Source: Streptomyces pseudovenezuelae (lineage in GTDB: Bacteria; Actinomycetota; Actinomycetes; Streptomycetales; Streptomycetaceae). From it: 64,000 nt of DNA. Made by a program: the position numbers and the translations under genes. The stretch is taken from positions 1,257,076-1,321,075 of the forward strand of contig NZ_KQ948144.1 in assembly GCF_001513955.1 (NCBI RefSeq), given 5' to 3'. Numbering within the stretch: the stretch's first letter is position 1; every line of letters begins with the position of its first letter. Below the pieces are notes generated by a model, which saw only the letters and a program-made list of their open reading frames with translations, did not search any database and had not been told where the DNA came from. Below, one piece after another: positions 26,800 through 35,980 of the stretch.

Positions 26800-27443
26800 G
26801 CGCTCCGACTTCGAAGAAGGTCGTCGTCTTCGACTACGGCTTCGGCAACGTGAGGTCCGCCGAGCGCGCCCTCGCGCGCGCGGGAGCCGAGGTCGAGATA
26901 ACGCGCGACTACGACCGGGCCATGAACGCCGACGGCCTGCTGGTGCCCGGCGTCGGCGCCTTCGCCGCCTGCATGAAGGGGCTGCACGAGGCGCGCGGTG
27001 ACTGGATCATCGACCGCCGGCTGTCCGGCGGGCGCCCGGTCATGGGCATCTGCGTAGGCATGCAGATCCTCTTCGCGCGCGGCATCGAGCACGGCGTGCA
27101 GACCGAGGGCCTGGACGAGTGGCCCGGCTCGGTCGAGCCGCTGAAGGCCGACATCGTGCCCCACATGGGCTGGAACACCGTCGACGCGCCGGACGGCTCC
27201 CAGCTGTTCGCCGGGCTGGACGCCGACGCCCGCTTCTACTTCGTGCACTCCTACGCCGTCCACGACTGGTCGCTGGAGACGCACAACACGGCGATGACCG
27301 CGCCCAAGGTCACCTGGGCGACCCACGGCAGGCCCTTCGTGGCCGCCGTGGAGAACGGCGCCCTGTGGGCCACGCAGTTCCACCCCGAGAAGTCCGGCGA
27401 CGCCGGTGCGCAGCTGCTGAAGAACTGGATCGGAACCCTGTGA
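26796..27443 (+). CDS. hisH: Imidazole glycerol phosphate synthase, glutaminase subunit
   Basis: A class I glutamine amidotransferase of 215 aa that feeds ammonia to HisF. The nucleophile Cys is in GICVGMQIL, and the His-Glu pair in [25 protein letters not shown] is the family N-terminus. The start is taken as TTG at 26796, because GGAGG at 26784-26788 is 7 nt away; a GTG six bases earlier is too close. The TTGA overlaps the preceding stop and the stop overlaps priA. Confidence 0.94.
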   Translation: MSAPTSKKVVVFDYGFGNVRSAERALARAGAEVEITRDYDRAMNADGLLVPGVGAFAACMKGLHEARGDWIIDRRLSGGRPVMGICVGMQILFARGIEHGVQTEGLDEWPGSVEPLKADIVPHMGWNTVDAPDGSQLFAGLDADARFYFVHSYAVHDWSLETHNTAMTAPKVTWATHGRPFVAAVENGALWATQFHPEKSGDAGAQLLKNWIGTL

Positions 27444-28180
27444 TGTCCTCGAAGCCCTCACGGCTCGAACTCCTGCCCGCCGTCGACGTCCGCGACGGCC
27501 AGGCCGTCCGCCTCGTGCACGGCGAGTCCGGGACCGAGACCTCGTACGGCTCCCCCCTGGAGGCCGCCCTGTCCTGGCAGCGGTCGGGTGCCGAGTGGCT
27601 GCACCTGGTCGACCTGGACGCGGCGTTCGGCACCGGCGACAACCGGGAGCTGGTCCGGCAGGTCACCGAGGCCATGGACATCAAGGTGGAGCTGTCCGGC
27701 GGCATCCGCGACGACGCCTCGCTGGCCGCCGCCCTCGCCACCGGCTGCACCCGGGTGAACCTCGGCACGGCCGCCCTGGAGAGCCCGGAGTGGGTCGCCA
27801 AGGTCATCGCCGAGCACGGCGACAAGATCGCGGTCGGTCTCGACGTCCGCGGTACGACCCTCAAGGGCCGCGGCTGGACCAGCGAGGGCGGCGACCTCTA
27901 CGAGGCGCTGGAGCGGCTCGACAAGGAGGGCTGCGCCCGGTACGTCGTCACCGACATCGCCAAGGACGGCACGCTCCAGGGCCCCAACCTGGAGCTGCTG
28001 CGCAACGTGTGCGCCGCGACCGACCGCCCGGTGGTGGCCTCCGGCGGGGTGTCCTCGCTGGACGACCTGCGGGCCATCGCCGAGCTGGTCCCCCTCGGTG
28101 TCGAGGGCTCCATCGTCGGGAAGGCGCTGTACGCGAAGGCGTTCACCCTGGAAGAGGCTCTGGAGGCGGTGGCTCAGTGA
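27443..28180 (+). CDS. priA: Bifunctional HisA/TrpF isomerase PriA
   Basis: A (beta-alpha)8 barrel of 245 aa that isomerises both ProFAR (histidine pathway) and phosphoribosyl anthranilate (tryptophan pathway). Actinomycetes use PriA because trpF is missing, and no trpF is seen in the trp region here. Catalytic Asp candidates are in [10 protein letters not shown] at the N-terminus and VTDIAKDGT. Phosphate sites are in ELSGGIRDD and VASGGVSSL. The ATG shares one base with the hisH stop (TGATG). It joins the his operon and the trp genes some 5 kb downstream. Confidence 0.93.
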   Translation: MSSKPSRLELLPAVDVRDGQAVRLVHGESGTETSYGSPLEAALSWQRSGAEWLHLVDLDAAFGTGDNRELVRQVTEAMDIKVELSGGIRDDASLAAALATGCTRVNLGTAALESPEWVAKVIAEHGDKIAVGLDVRGTTLKGRGWTSEGGDLYEALERLDKEGCARYVVTDIAKDGTLQGPNLELLRNVCAATDRPVVASGGVSSLDDLRAIAELVPLGVEGSIVGKALYAKAFTLEEALEAVAQ

Positions 28181-28575
28181 GCGATCTGCGACGCGTCACG
28201 ACCGGTGCGCCCTGGGAGGACACCTTCGGGTACTCCCGCGCGGTGGAACTCCCCAACGGCCTGGTGCTGGTCTCCGGCTGCACCTCGGTGGTGGACGGCG
28301 AGATCGTCGCGGGCGATCCGTACGAGCAGACGGTCAACTCCTTCAACGTCGCGTTCGCGGCACTGAAGGAGCTGGGGCTCGGCCGGGACGACGTGGTGCG
28401 CACGCGCCTGTACATCACCCACGCCCGGGACGTGGAGGAGGTCGGCCGCGCGCACAAGGAGCTGTTCGACGCCGTCCGGCCCGCCGCATCCATGATCATC
28501 GTCTCCGGCTTCGTGGACCCCAGCCTGGTCGTCGAGGTCGAGGTGGAGGCGTTCCGAGGAGACACCGCAGCATGA
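28177..28575 (+). CDS. ridA: RidA-family enamine/imine deaminase
   Basis: A 132-aa RidA/YjgF family protein. RidA hydrolyses reactive enamines such as 2-aminoacrylate that PLP enzymes release. The domain shows [18 protein letters not shown], the [14 protein letters not shown] helix, the conserved Arg of VVRTRLYIT and the Glu of VEVEVEAF. The GTG has GGAGG upstream and overlaps the priA stop; the stop overlaps hisF. Its place inside the his operon suggests protection of the pathway from intermediates, which is inference. Confidence 0.87.
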   Translation: MSDLRRVTTGAPWEDTFGYSRAVELPNGLVLVSGCTSVVDGEIVAGDPYEQTVNSFNVAFAALKELGLGRDDVVRTRLYITHARDVEEVGRAHKELFDAVRPAASMIIVSGFVDPSLVVEVEVEAFRGDTAA

Positions 28576-29327
28576 CCCTCGCCGTACGAGTCATCCCCTG
28601 CCTGGACGTGGACAACGGCCGGGTCGTCAAGGGTGTCAACTTCCAGAACCTGCGCGACGCGGGCGACCCCGTCGAGATGGCCAAGGTGTACGACGCCGAG
28701 GGCGCCGACGAGCTGACCTTCCTGGACATCACCGCCTCGTCGGGCAACCGCGAGACGACGTACGACGTGGTGCGCCGCACCGCCGAGCAGGTGTTCATCC
28801 CGCTCACGGTCGGCGGCGGTGTCCGTGCGGCCGACGACGTCGACAAGCTGCTGCGGGCCGGGGCGGACAAGGTGGGCGTGAACACCGCGGCCATCGCCCG
28901 CCCCGACCTGATCCGCGAGATCGCCGAGCGGTTCGGCCGGCAGGTGCTGGTGCTGTCGGTGGACGCGCGGCGCACCGAGTCGGGCTCCTTCGAGGTGACC
29001 ACGCACGGCGGCCGCAAGGGCACCGGCATCGACGCCGTCGAGTGGGCGCACCGGGCCGCCGAGCTGGGCGCCGGTGAGATCCTGCTCAACTCGATGGACG
29101 CGGACGGCACCAAGGACGGCTACGACCTGGAGATGATCGAGGCCGTCCGCAAGCACGTGACGGTGCCGCTGATCGCCTCCGGCGGTGCGGGGCGGCTGGA
29201 CCACTTCCCGCCGGCCATCGGGGCGGGCGCGGACGCGGTGCTGGCGGCCTCGGTGTTCCACTTCGGCGATCTGCGGATCGGCGAGGTGAAGGAGACGCTG
29301 CGGGGGGCGGGGCACCCCGTCCGCTGA
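28572..29327 (+). CDS. hisF: Imidazole glycerol phosphate synthase, cyclase subunit
   Basis: A 251-aa TIM-barrel subunit of IGP synthase that uses ammonia from HisH to close the imidazole ring, producing IGP and AICAR. Catalytic Asp residues are in [14 protein letters not shown] and [18 protein letters not shown] and [12 protein letters not shown] form the phosphate sites. The ATG overlaps the ridA stop by 4 bp. It is the last gene of the operon and is followed after 8 bp by a 22-bp hairpin. Confidence 0.95.
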   Translation: MTLAVRVIPCLDVDNGRVVKGVNFQNLRDAGDPVEMAKVYDAEGADELTFLDITASSGNRETTYDVVRRTAEQVFIPLTVGGGVRAADDVDKLLRAGADKVGVNTAAIARPDLIREIAERFGRQVLVLSVDARRTESGSFEVTTHGGRKGTGIDAVEWAHRAAELGAGEILLNSMDADGTKDGYDLEMIEAVRKHVTVPLIASGGAGRLDHFPPAIGAGADAVLAASVFHFGDLRIGEVKETLRGAGHPVR

Positions 29328-29335
29328 ACCCACCA

Positions 29336-29387
29336 GATGCGAAAGAGAAGTTGCGCAAAAAATATTGTGCAACTTTTCTTTCGTATC
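29336..29387. promoter_or_regulatory. 22-bp AT-rich inverted repeat between hisF and the ArsR-type gene
   Basis: Arms 29336-29357 and 29366-29387, loop AAAAATAT. Nineteen of 22 positions are Watson-Crick pairs and the other three are G-U in the plus-strand RNA, so the arms pair without a mismatch. Base composition is far more AT-rich than the surroundings. The core TTGCGCA/TGTGCAA dyad is 12 bp before the regulator's ATG. It may be the ArsR-family operator, the hisF terminator, or both. Confidence 0.7.
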
Positions 29388-29399
29388 TACGGTGAGGTC

Positions 29400-29987
29400 A
29401 TGTCACGCGAGCAGAATCGCCCGATCACCGACCTCGGCACGCTCAAGGCGCTGGCCCACCCGCTGCGCATGCGGCTGTACCGCCTGCTGTGCGTGTCCCG
29501 CACGGCCACCGCCTCGCACCTCGCCGACCAGGTCGACGAGGCCGTGTCCCTGGTCAGCTACCACCTGCGCAAGCTGGCCGAGCACGGGCTGATCGAGGAG
29601 GCCGAGGCGCGGAGCGGGGACGGGCGGGAGCGCTGGTGGCAGCCCTCCTCGGAGGGCGTGAGCATCCGCGACCGGGACTTCCGGGACGCGCCGGAGCGGG
29701 CCGCCGCCCACCTGGCGGCCACCCGGCTCTTCCACGAGCAGCGCGCCGACATGTACCGCCGCTACCTCGACGAACGGCCCACCTGGAGCGCCGAGTGGAA
29801 CGCGGCCGCCCCGGACAGCGAGTCCCTGCTGCGCCTGACGGCCGGCGAACTGGACGAACTGCGCGAGGAGTTGCTCGCCCTCGCCAGGAAGTACGACGAC
29901 AAGGGCCGGGCCGCCGAGGCCGCGGGCGACACCGAGGGGCGCGAGAACGTCGCGCTGCACCTGTACGGCTTCCCGTTCCGGGTCTGA
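29400..29987 (+). CDS. ArsR/HTH_20-type winged-helix regulator
   Basis: A 195-aa cytosolic regulator. The winged helix-turn-helix fills residues 15-90: LKALAHPLRMRLYRLL, then SHLADQVDEAVSLVSYHLRKLAEHG as the recognition region, and RERWWQPSS as the wing. No metal-binding Cys pair of classical ArsR sensors is present, so it more likely senses a small molecule. The C-terminal 100 residues are helical. The ATG at 29400 follows GAGG. The MFS exporter gene 67 bp downstream is the likely target, and the long dyad just upstream the likely operator. Confidence 0.83.
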   Translation: MSREQNRPITDLGTLKALAHPLRMRLYRLLCVSRTATASHLADQVDEAVSLVSYHLRKLAEHGLIEEAEARSGDGRERWWQPSSEGVSIRDRDFRDAPERAAAHLAATRLFHEQRADMYRRYLDERPTWSAEWNAAAPDSESLLRLTAGELDELREELLALARKYDDKGRAAEAAGDTEGRENVALHLYGFPFRV

Positions 29988-29992
29988 TCCGC

Positions 29993-30046
29993 GCTCCGCG
30001 TCCGACTCCCGTTCCGCGTCTAACTCCTGCTCCGCGTCCGAGAGGG
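29993..30046 (+). repeat. Three imperfect tandem 18-bp repeats before the MFS gene
   Basis: Units start at 29993, 30011 and 30029, each beginning G[CT]TCCGCGTC. The third unit runs into the GAGAGGG that serves as the MFS ribosome-binding site. Confidence 0.75.
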
Positions 30047-30054
30047 TCCCACCC

Positions 30055-31308
30055 GTGACCGCCACCACCGCCACGCCCACCGCCCCGGCCGAGGCCGTCG
30101 AGGTCCCCGCCCACCGCGACGGCAACGTCCTGCGCTGGCTCGCCGCCTACACCGCCTCGATGACCGGCGACAGCGTGTACTACATCGCGTTGTCCTGGGC
30201 GGCCGTCCAGAACGGCACGCCCGCGCAGGCCGGCATCGTGATGTCGGTCAGCGCCCTGCCGCGGGCGCTGCTGATGCTCGGCGGCGGAGTGATCGCCGAC
30301 CGGCTCGGGCCGCGCAGGGTCGTCATCGGCAGTGACGCGGTGCGCTGCGCGGCCGTACTCGCGGTGGCGGCGCTGCTGTTCCTCACCAGCCCTGGGCTGT
30401 GGCCGCTGGCCGTGCTGGGCCTTGTCTTCGGGACCGTCGACGCCGTGTTCATGCCGGCTTTGGGAGCCCTCCCCGCGCGCGTGACGAGTCGTGGACAGCT
30501 CACGCGTGTGCAGGGCATGCGCGGGCTCGGCATCCGCTTCGCGAGCGTCGTCGGCGGACCGCTCGGCGGACTCGCCGTGGCGGCCGGGGGAGCGACGGCC
30601 GCGTTCGCCCTCGCGGGCGTGCTGATCGCGATATCAGTGCCGCTGCTGGTCGCCGTGCGGATCCGGGAACTGCCCGCCGACGACACGAAGGCCGCCGGCA
30701 CCGCGTGGCACGACCTGCGCGCCGGACTGCGGTACATCCGCCGCCACCGCGTCCTCGCCCCGCTGATGCTGGCCATCGCGCTCGGCGACCTCGGCTTCGT
30801 CGGGCCGCTCAATGTCGGGCTGACCCTGCTGGCCGACGAGCGCGGCTGGGGCGCCGCCGGGATGGGCTGGGTGCTCGGCGGGTTCGGGACCGGGGCCGGT
30901 GTCGCCTCGCTGCTGCTCGCCGTACGCGGGCGCGTGCCGCACGCCGGCCACGTCATGGCGTACGCCTGTCTGAGCGGGGCGGTCGCCATCGGCGCCCTGG
31001 CCTTCGTCCCGGGCGTCGTCGCGGCCGCCGGGGTCGCCCTGCTGATCGGACTGCTCGCCGGGCTCAGCGGCGCCCTGTGCGGGGCGCTGCTCCAGACGCA
31101 GTCGGACCCGGCCTGCCTGGGCCGGGTGACCGCCGTGTCCTCACTGGTCAGCCTCGGCTTCGCCCCGCTCAGCATGCCGCTGTCGGCCGCCGCGATCGGC
31201 GCCTGGGGCACCGGGCCGGTCTTCGTCACCAGCGCGCTGGTGTGCGGACTCGGCGGGGCCGTCGCACTCTGCGCACCGAACCTGCGCCGCGCCGAACTCC
31301 CGACCTGA
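30055..31308 (+). CDS. Major facilitator superfamily transporter (efflux type)
   Basis: A 417-aa protein with about 12 transmembrane helices. The loop-2/3 signature appears as GGGVIADRLGPRRVV, and GDSVYYIALSW lies in the first helix. It resembles MFS_3/enterobactin-exporter-like drug-proton antiporters, so export of a toxic or secondary metabolite is likely; the substrate is not known. GTG start with GAGAGGG 9 nt upstream. It is downstream of the ArsR-type regulator, a common inducible-efflux arrangement. Confidence 0.85.
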   Translation: MTATTATPTAPAEAVEVPAHRDGNVLRWLAAYTASMTGDSVYYIALSWAAVQNGTPAQAGIVMSVSALPRALLMLGGGVIADRLGPRRVVIGSDAVRCAAVLAVAALLFLTSPGLWPLAVLGLVFGTVDAVFMPALGALPARVTSRGQLTRVQGMRGLGIRFASVVGGPLGGLAVAAGGATAAFALAGVLIAISVPLLVAVRIRELPADDTKAAGTAWHDLRAGLRYIRRHRVLAPLMLAIALGDLGFVGPLNVGLTLLADERGWGAAGMGWVLGGFGTGAGVASLLLAVRGRVPHAGHVMAYACLSGAVAIGALAFVPGVVAAAGVALLIGLLAGLSGALCGALLQTQSDPACLGRVTAVSSLVSLGFAPLSMPLSAAAIGAWGTGPVFVTSALVCGLGGAVALCAPNLRRAELPT

Positions 31309-31375
31309 CCGTCCGCATTCCGGAAGCACGGCGGAACTCCCGGGGCGGGTGCCGTGCGGCCGGGCGCGGCTGATC

Positions 31376-32162
31376 GCCGGAGGCGGGGCCGAGCTCCGAG
31401 ACGTGGCGGATCGCCTGAGGGAGCGCCGTGCTGCGGGGCGTGGCTGGTCGCCTGAGGCGGGGCCGAGCTCCGAGACGAGGCTGACCTCCCGAGGCGGGTG
31501 GCGAGGTGCGGGGTGTGGCGGATCGCCTGAGGCGGGTGCCGAGTTGCGGGGCGCGGCTGGTCGCCCGAGGCGGGCGCCGAACTCAGAGACGAGGCCGACC
31601 TCCCGAGGCGGGTGCCGAGGTGCGGGGCATGGCGGATCACCTGACGCGGGGCCGAGCTCCGAGACGAGGCTGACCTCCCGAGGCGGGGCCGAGCTCCGAG
31701 ACGTGGCGGATCGCCTGAGGCGGGTGCCGAGCCGCGGGGCGTGGCTGATCGCCCGAGGCAGGTCCGACCTCCTGAGGCGGGACCGAGGTCCGGGGCGCGG
31801 CCGAACTCCCGAGACGGGGCCGAATTCCGGGGCGTGGCTGATCGCCCGAGGCGGGGCCGAACTCCCGAGGCGGGTGCCGAGGTGCGGGGCGCGGCTGATC
31901 GCCTGACGGGGGCCGTGCTGCGGGGTGTGGCGGATCGCCTGAGGCGGGTGCCGAGCCGCGGGGCGTGGCTGATCGCCCGAGGCAGGTCCGAACTCCTGAG
32001 GCGGGACCGAGGTCCGGGGCGCGGCCGAACTCCCGAGGCGGGTGCCGAGCCGCGGGGCGTGGCTGATCGCCCGAGGCGGGGCCGAGCTCCGAGACGTGGC
32101 TGAACTCCCGAGGCGGGGCCGGGCTCCGGGGCGGCGCGGCCGAACTCCCGAGACGGCCCCCT
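31376..32162. repeat. GC-rich minisatellite of about 22 units (37-38 bp)
   Basis: The stretch between the convergent MFS and TIGR03085 genes is made of direct repeats starting GAGGCGGG and ending GATCGCC[TC] or a variant ending GAACTCCC. Most units are 36-38 bp; a few are 19-bp half units. Units vary by point changes, and a roughly 93-bp higher-order block occurs twice (about 31719-31811 and 31945-32037). No unique spacers exist, so this is not CRISPR. Reading frames stay open on both strands only because of the composition; I see no gene in it. Confidence 0.88.
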
Positions 32163-32797
32163 CAGATCCCGAGTTCCTTCGCCTCGTGCAGCTTGGCGAT
32201 GGCCTCCTTGTCGCCGTCCAGCTCCACCTTGGCCGCGCTCTGACGGCCGTAGAGGAACAGCAGCAGTTCCGAGGGCTCACCGGTCGCCGTCACGACCGGA
32301 GTGCCGCGGTGCGCGACCGCCGTCTGGCCGTCCGGGCGGCGCAGCACCAGACCGGTGGGGACACCGCGGCCCATCAGCCGGGCGGTGCGCTCCAGGCGGG
32401 ACCACAGGGTGTCCTGGAAGACCGGGTCCAGCTCGCGGGGCGTCCAGTCGGGGCGGGCCCGGCGGACGTCCTCGGTGTGGACGTAGAACTCCACCGTGTT
32501 CGAGAGCTCCTCGACCTGCTTGAGCTGGAACGGCGAGAACCGCGGCGGGCCGGTGCGGATCAGCTGGATCAGCTCTTCGTAGGGCTTCTCGGAGAACTCG
32601 GTCATCACCCGGTCCAGGCGGGACGCGAGCTGCTTGATCAGCAGACCGCCGGCGGCGTCGGGACGGCGCTCGCGCACCACCACGTGCGCCGCGAGGTCGC
32701 GGGTGAGCCAGCCCTCGCAGAGGGTGGGGGCGTCGGGGCCCTCGGCCTCCAACAGGTCGGCGAGGAGAAGTCGTTCACGCTTGGCGAAAGTCGACAT
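32162..32797 (-). CDS. TIGR03085-type protein (DinB/mycothiol-dependent isomerase-like)
   Basis: A 211-aa protein. The N-terminal half resembles the four-helix DinB/maleylpyruvate-isomerase fold that binds metal and, in some members, mycothiol: [19 protein letters not shown] holds a His typical of the metal triad, and [15 protein letters not shown] a second. The C-terminal half ([15 protein letters not shown]) is a small sheet domain. Enzymatic activity is not established for this subfamily. It is divergent from hisI and convergent with the MFS gene across the minisatellite. Confidence 0.75.
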   Translation of the reverse strand: MSTFAKRERLLLADLLEAEGPDAPTLCEGWLTRDLAAHVVVRERRPDAAGGLLIKQLASRLDRVMTEFSEKPYEELIQLIRTGPPRFSPFQLKQVEELSNTVEFYVHTEDVRRARPDWTPRELDPVFQDTLWSRLERTARLMGRGVPTGLVLRRPDGQTAVAHRGTPVVTATGEPSELLLFLYGRQSAAKVELDGDKEAIAKLHEAKELGI

Positions 32798-32867
32798 GCA
32801 GTCAGCCTACGACCCCCTCGCGGGTCCGCACAGTGGACACGGCCCCGGGGCTGTCAGTTGCGCGCGG

Positions 32868-32873
32868 CACAAT
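32868..32873 (+). promoter_or_regulatory. Candidate -10 element (CACAAT) of hisI
   Basis: CACAAT ends 7 nt before the hisI ATG and no Shine-Dalgarno is present. hisI and trpE would share this promoter, since only 11 bp separate them. Confidence 0.5.
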
Positions 32874-32880
32874 GGCACCC

Positions 32881-33279
32881 ATGACCAGCACGCCCCCGCC
32901 CAGCAGCAGCCTCGACCCCGAGATCGCCGCGCGCCTCAAGCGCAGCGCCGACGGGCTCGTCCCCGCCATCGCCCAGCAGTACGACACCGGTGAGGTGCTC
33001 ATGCTCGGCTGGATGGACGACGAGGCGCTGCACCGCACGCTGACCACCGGCCGCTGCACCTACTGGTCGCGCAGCCGCCGGGAGTACTGGGTCAAGGGCG
33101 ACACCTCCGGCCACTTCCAGTGGGTCAGGTCCGTCGCCCTGGACTGCGACGCCGACACCCTGCTGGTCAAGGTGGACCAGGTGGGCGCTGCCTGCCACAC
33201 CGGCGCGCGGACCTGCTTCGACGAGGACGTGCTCCTCAAGGACGGCGCTGATTCCGGTCCCGCCGCCTCGGATCAGTAA
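32881..33279 (+). CDS. hisI: Phosphoribosyl-AMP cyclohydrolase
   Basis: A 132-aa monofunctional HisI that opens the purine ring of PR-AMP in the third step of histidine synthesis. HisE is not fused. Mg- and Zn-binding residues are in [38 protein letters not shown] and [13 protein letters not shown] are standard. ATG at 32881 matches the family start; an in-frame GTG 48 bp upstream lacks support. It is separated from the main his operon by the ArsR/MFS/minisatellite segment and leads directly into trpE. Confidence 0.93.
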   Translation: MTSTPPPSSSLDPEIAARLKRSADGLVPAIAQQYDTGEVLMLGWMDDEALHRTLTTGRCTYWSRSRREYWVKGDTSGHFQWVRSVALDCDADTLLVKVDQVGAACHTGARTCFDEDVLLKDGADSGPAASDQ

Positions 33280-33290
33280 GGTCAGCCGCC

Positions 33291-34769
33291 ATGGACCTCG
33301 AGACCTTCCGCAAGCTGGCCACCGACCGCCGTGTCATCCCCGTCACGCGCAAGCTCCTGGCCGACGGCGACACCCCGGTCGCCCTCTACCGCAAGCTCGC
33401 CGCCGAGCGCCCCGGCACCTTCCTGCTGGAGTCCGCGGAGAACGGCCGCTCGTGGTCCCGCTACTCCTTCGTGGGCGTCCGCTCGGCCGCGACCCTGACC
33501 GCGCGTGACGGACAGGCGCACTGGCTCGGCACCCCACCGGTCGGCGTCCCCGTCGACGGCGACCCGCTGGCCGCCCTGCGCGCCACCATCGAGGCCCTGC
33601 ACACCCCGCACCAGGAAGGCCTGCCGCCCTTCACCGGCGGCATGGTCGGCTACCTCGGCTACGACATCGTCCGCCGTCTGGAGAAGATCGGCCCGGGGGA
33701 GCGCGACGACCTCAAGCTGCCCGAGCTGACCATGCTGCTCACCAGCGACCTCGCCGTCATGGACCACTGGGAGGGCTCGGTCCTGCTGATCGCCAACGCG
33801 ATCAACCACAACGACCTCGACACCGGTGTCGACGAGGCCCACGCGGACGCGGTGGCCCGCCTGGACGCCATGGAGGCGGACCTGTCCCGCGCGGTGGCCC
33901 AGCCCCCGGCGGTCCTGCCCCCCTCCGAGCTGCCCGAGTACACCGCGCTCTGGGGCGGCCCCGACTTCCAGGAGGCCGTCGAGGACATCAAGGAGCGCAT
34001 CCGGGCCGGCGAGGCCTTCCAGGTCGTGCCCTCCCAGCGCTTCGAGACGCCCTGCACGGCGAGCGCGCTGGACGTCTACCGGGTCCTCAGGGCCACCAAC
34101 CCCTCCCCGTACATGTACCTGTTCCGCTTCGACGGCTTCGACGTCGTGGGCTCGTCCCCCGAGGCCCTGGTCAAGGTCGAGGACGGGCACGCCATGGTGC
34201 ACCCCATCGCCGGCACCCGCTGGCGCGGGGCGACCCCGCAGGAGGACCAGGCCCTCGCCGACGAGCTGCTCGCCGACCCCAAGGAGCGCGCCGAGCACCT
34301 GATGCTGGTGGACCTCGGCCGCAACGACCTGGGGCGGGTCTGCGAGCCCGGCTCGGTGGAGGTCGTCGACTTCATGTCCGTCGAGCGGTACTCCCACGTG
34401 ATGCACATCGTCTCCACGGTCACCGGCAAGGTCGCCCCGGGCCGCACCGCCTTCGACGTCCTGACCGCCTGCTTCCCGGCGGGCACCCTCTCCGGCGCCC
34501 CCAAGCCCCGCGCGATGCAGATCATCGACGAACTGGAGCCGTCCCGGCGCGGGTTGTACGGCGGCTGCGTCGGCTACCTCGACTTCGCGGGCGACTCCGA
34601 CACCGCGATCGCCATCCGCACGGCCCTCCTGCGCGACGGCACGGCCTACGTCCAGGCCGGCGCCGGCATCGTCGCCGACTCCGACCCGGTCGCCGAGGAC
34701 ACGGAGTGCCGCAACAAGGCCGCGGCGGTCCTGCGGGCGGTGCACACGGCGAACCGGCTCGGCAAGTAG
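33291..34769 (+). CDS. trpE: Anthranilate synthase component I
   Basis: A chorismate-binding enzyme of 492 aa that makes anthranilate with ammonia from TrpG. The feedback site for tryptophan is visible as [17 protein letters not shown] (LLES element). Catalytic signatures include [43 protein letters not shown] and [12 protein letters not shown]. No trpG or trpD lies nearby, so those are elsewhere. It begins 11 bp after hisI, leaving no space for an attenuator, and is followed by a 10-bp hairpin. Confidence 0.95.
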   Translation: MDLETFRKLATDRRVIPVTRKLLADGDTPVALYRKLAAERPGTFLLESAENGRSWSRYSFVGVRSAATLTARDGQAHWLGTPPVGVPVDGDPLAALRATIEALHTPHQEGLPPFTGGMVGYLGYDIVRRLEKIGPGERDDLKLPELTMLLTSDLAVMDHWEGSVLLIANAINHNDLDTGVDEAHADAVARLDAMEADLSRAVAQPPAVLPPSELPEYTALWGGPDFQEAVEDIKERIRAGEAFQVVPSQRFETPCTASALDVYRVLRATNPSPYMYLFRFDGFDVVGSSPEALVKVEDGHAMVHPIAGTRWRGATPQEDQALADELLADPKERAEHLMLVDLGRNDLGRVCEPGSVEVVDFMSVERYSHVMHIVSTVTGKVAPGRTAFDVLTACFPAGTLSGAPKPRAMQIIDELEPSRRGLYGGCVGYLDFAGDSDTAIAIRTALLRDGTAYVQAGAGIVADSDPVAEDTECRNKAAAVLRAVHTANRLGK

Positions 34770-34802
34770 GGGGCTTCGGCGCCGAATGGGGCGCTTCTCA
34801 CG

Positions 34803-34832
34803 GAACCCCGGGTGCCCGTTCGCCCGGGGTTC
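34803..34832 (+). terminator. trpE terminator
   Basis: GAACCCCGGG and CCCGGGGTTC form a perfect 10-bp stem with a 10-nt loop, 33 bp after the trpE stop. Confidence 0.7.
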
Positions 34833-34836
34833 GGGT

Positions 34837-34842
34837 GATAGT
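34837..34842 (+). promoter_or_regulatory. Candidate -10 element (GATAGT)
   Basis: GATAGT ends 7 nt before the GTG at 34850 of the Trp-associated membrane protein; no Shine-Dalgarno is visible. Confidence 0.45.
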
Positions 34843-34849
34843 GGGGTAC

Positions 34850-35482
34850 GTGACTGCTGTACCGCACCCCCGTTCCGAAGCCGCCGGACCCGCAAGGGCC
34901 GGACGTCTGAGTCTCGCCGTAGCCCTGCTGGGCGGCGCGCTCGGCGCCGCCGTGGCGCTGCTGGCCACCCGTCAGCAGTGGGCGGAGGGCACCGCGACCG
35001 TGGCGGGCGGCGCCTTCCCCCTGACCGCCAAGGGCAGTGACGTCACGGGCGTTCCCGCGGCCCTGGCCATAGTGGGTCTCGCCGCGCTCGTCGCCGTCTT
35101 CGCCGTCCGCAAGGCCGGCCGTCTCCTGGTCGCCGGGGTGCTCGCGCTCTCCGGCGCCGGCATCGTCGCCGCCGCGCTGGTCGGGGCCGGCGACTCGTCC
35201 GCACTGGACGAGCAGGCGGCGAAGGCCTCCGGCGACACCTCGGCGACGGTCGCCTCGCTCTCGCACACCGCCTGGCCGTACGTCGCCGTGGTGGGCGGTG
35301 CGCTGATTCTGCTCGCCGGGCTGCTCGCGCTGCGGTACGGACGCCTGTGGCCCGCGATGTCCGGGCGCTACGAGCGGGACGGGGCACCCCGGCCACGCCG
35401 CAAGGCCGCTGTCGTGGATCCCGACCGGCCCGAGGACATCTGGAAGGCGCTCGACCGGGGCGAGGACCCGACAGGCGCGTGA
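34850..35482 (+). CDS. TIGR02234-type Trp-biosynthesis-associated membrane protein
   Basis: A 210-aa protein with four predicted membrane helices (about residues 20-40, 66-84, 92-112 and 145-165) and a charged C-terminal tail ending in PEDIWKALDRGEDPTGA. The loop RQQWAEGTATV after helix 1 is typical of the actinobacterial family named for its constant position between trpE and trpC, as found here. Biochemical function is unknown; a role in tryptophan or precursor transport has no direct support. GTG start with a -10 element 7 nt upstream. Confidence 0.83.
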   Translation: MTAVPHPRSEAAGPARAGRLSLAVALLGGALGAAVALLATRQQWAEGTATVAGGAFPLTAKGSDVTGVPAALAIVGLAALVAVFAVRKAGRLLVAGVLALSGAGIVAAALVGAGDSSALDEQAAKASGDTSATVASLSHTAWPYVAVVGGALILLAGLLALRYGRLWPAMSGRYERDGAPRPRRKAAVVDPDRPEDIWKALDRGEDPTGA

Positions 35483-35512
35483 CGGTCGTCCTCGGAGCTC
35501 AGGCGGTGCGAC

Positions 35513-35538
35513 CGGGCGCGCGGCTCCCCGCGCGCCCG
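35513..35538 (+). terminator. Terminator after the Trp-associated membrane protein
   Basis: Perfect 11-bp GC stem (35513-35523/35528-35538) with a 4-nt CTCC loop. Confidence 0.7.
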
Positions 35539-35587
35539 CCGGGACGCGTCTAGGTGACCCCCGGACACATCGCGGCCGTGCGTGCGG

Positions 35588-35593
35588 AACAAT
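35588..35593 (+). promoter_or_regulatory. Candidate -10 element (AACAAT) before the HGxxPAAW gene
   Basis: AACAAT lies about 50 bp before the ATG at 35645, which has a normal AGGAG ribosome-binding site, so a leadered transcript is expected. Confidence 0.3.
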
Positions 35594-35644
35594 GGGCCCC
35601 GAGCTTCCGGCTCGGACTCGTACCTCAGCACCTAGGAGCAAGCA

Positions 35645-35893
35645 ATGGCGGGCAGCAGCCACGGTCACACCCCGGCCGCCTGGACCGGTGTCACTATCGC
35701 CTTCATCGGTTTCTGTGTCGCGGGCGCCTTCATGGTGATGGCCCAGCCGGCGGGCTTCTGGGCCGGTATGGCGATCGTGGTCATCGGCGGTGTCGTCGGC
35801 TGGATCATGAGCGCGATGGGGATGGGCATGCCCAAGGACGCCCACAAGCCGCTCGCGACCTCGCGCCCCGAGTCGGCGGACGCCAAGAGCTGA
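35645..35893 (+). CDS. HGxxPAAW-family small membrane protein
   Basis: An 82-aa protein whose N-terminus SSHGHTPAAWTGV carries the family-defining HGxxPAAW motif. Two hydrophobic helices follow (about residues 14-34 and 38-58), then a hydrophilic tail (MPKDAHKPLATS). The family is restricted to actinobacteria and keeps this position next to trp genes; function is unknown. AGGAG is 7 nt before the ATG, and the gene sits between two strong hairpins, so it is probably a single-gene unit. Confidence 0.85.
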   Translation: MAGSSHGHTPAAWTGVTIAFIGFCVAGAFMVMAQPAGFWAGMAIVVIGGVVGWIMSAMGMGMPKDAHKPLATSRPESADAKS

Positions 35894-35909
35894 CACACGC
35901 ACCTCGTGA

Positions 35910-35943
35910 AGGGGCGGCCCGCGAAAGTGCCGGGGCCGCCCCT
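35910..35943 (+). terminator. Terminator after the HGxxPAAW gene
   Basis: Perfect 11-bp stem (35910-35920/35933-35943), loop 12 nt, 16 bp after the stop. Confidence 0.7.
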
Positions 35944-35980
35944 CACGCGTTCGACGGGAGGGCGGGGGACAATGGCGGAC

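Noticed and set aside
31376..32162. CRISPR array
   Set aside because: Units abut one another, vary throughout and have no unique spacers; no cas genes are nearby.
31141..32280. Long open frames on both strands through the minisatellite, Arg/Pro/Ser-rich
   Set aside because: The frames are open only because the repeat lacks stop codons; unit lengths are mostly not multiples of three, the peptide period drifts, and no ribosome-binding site or family is seen.
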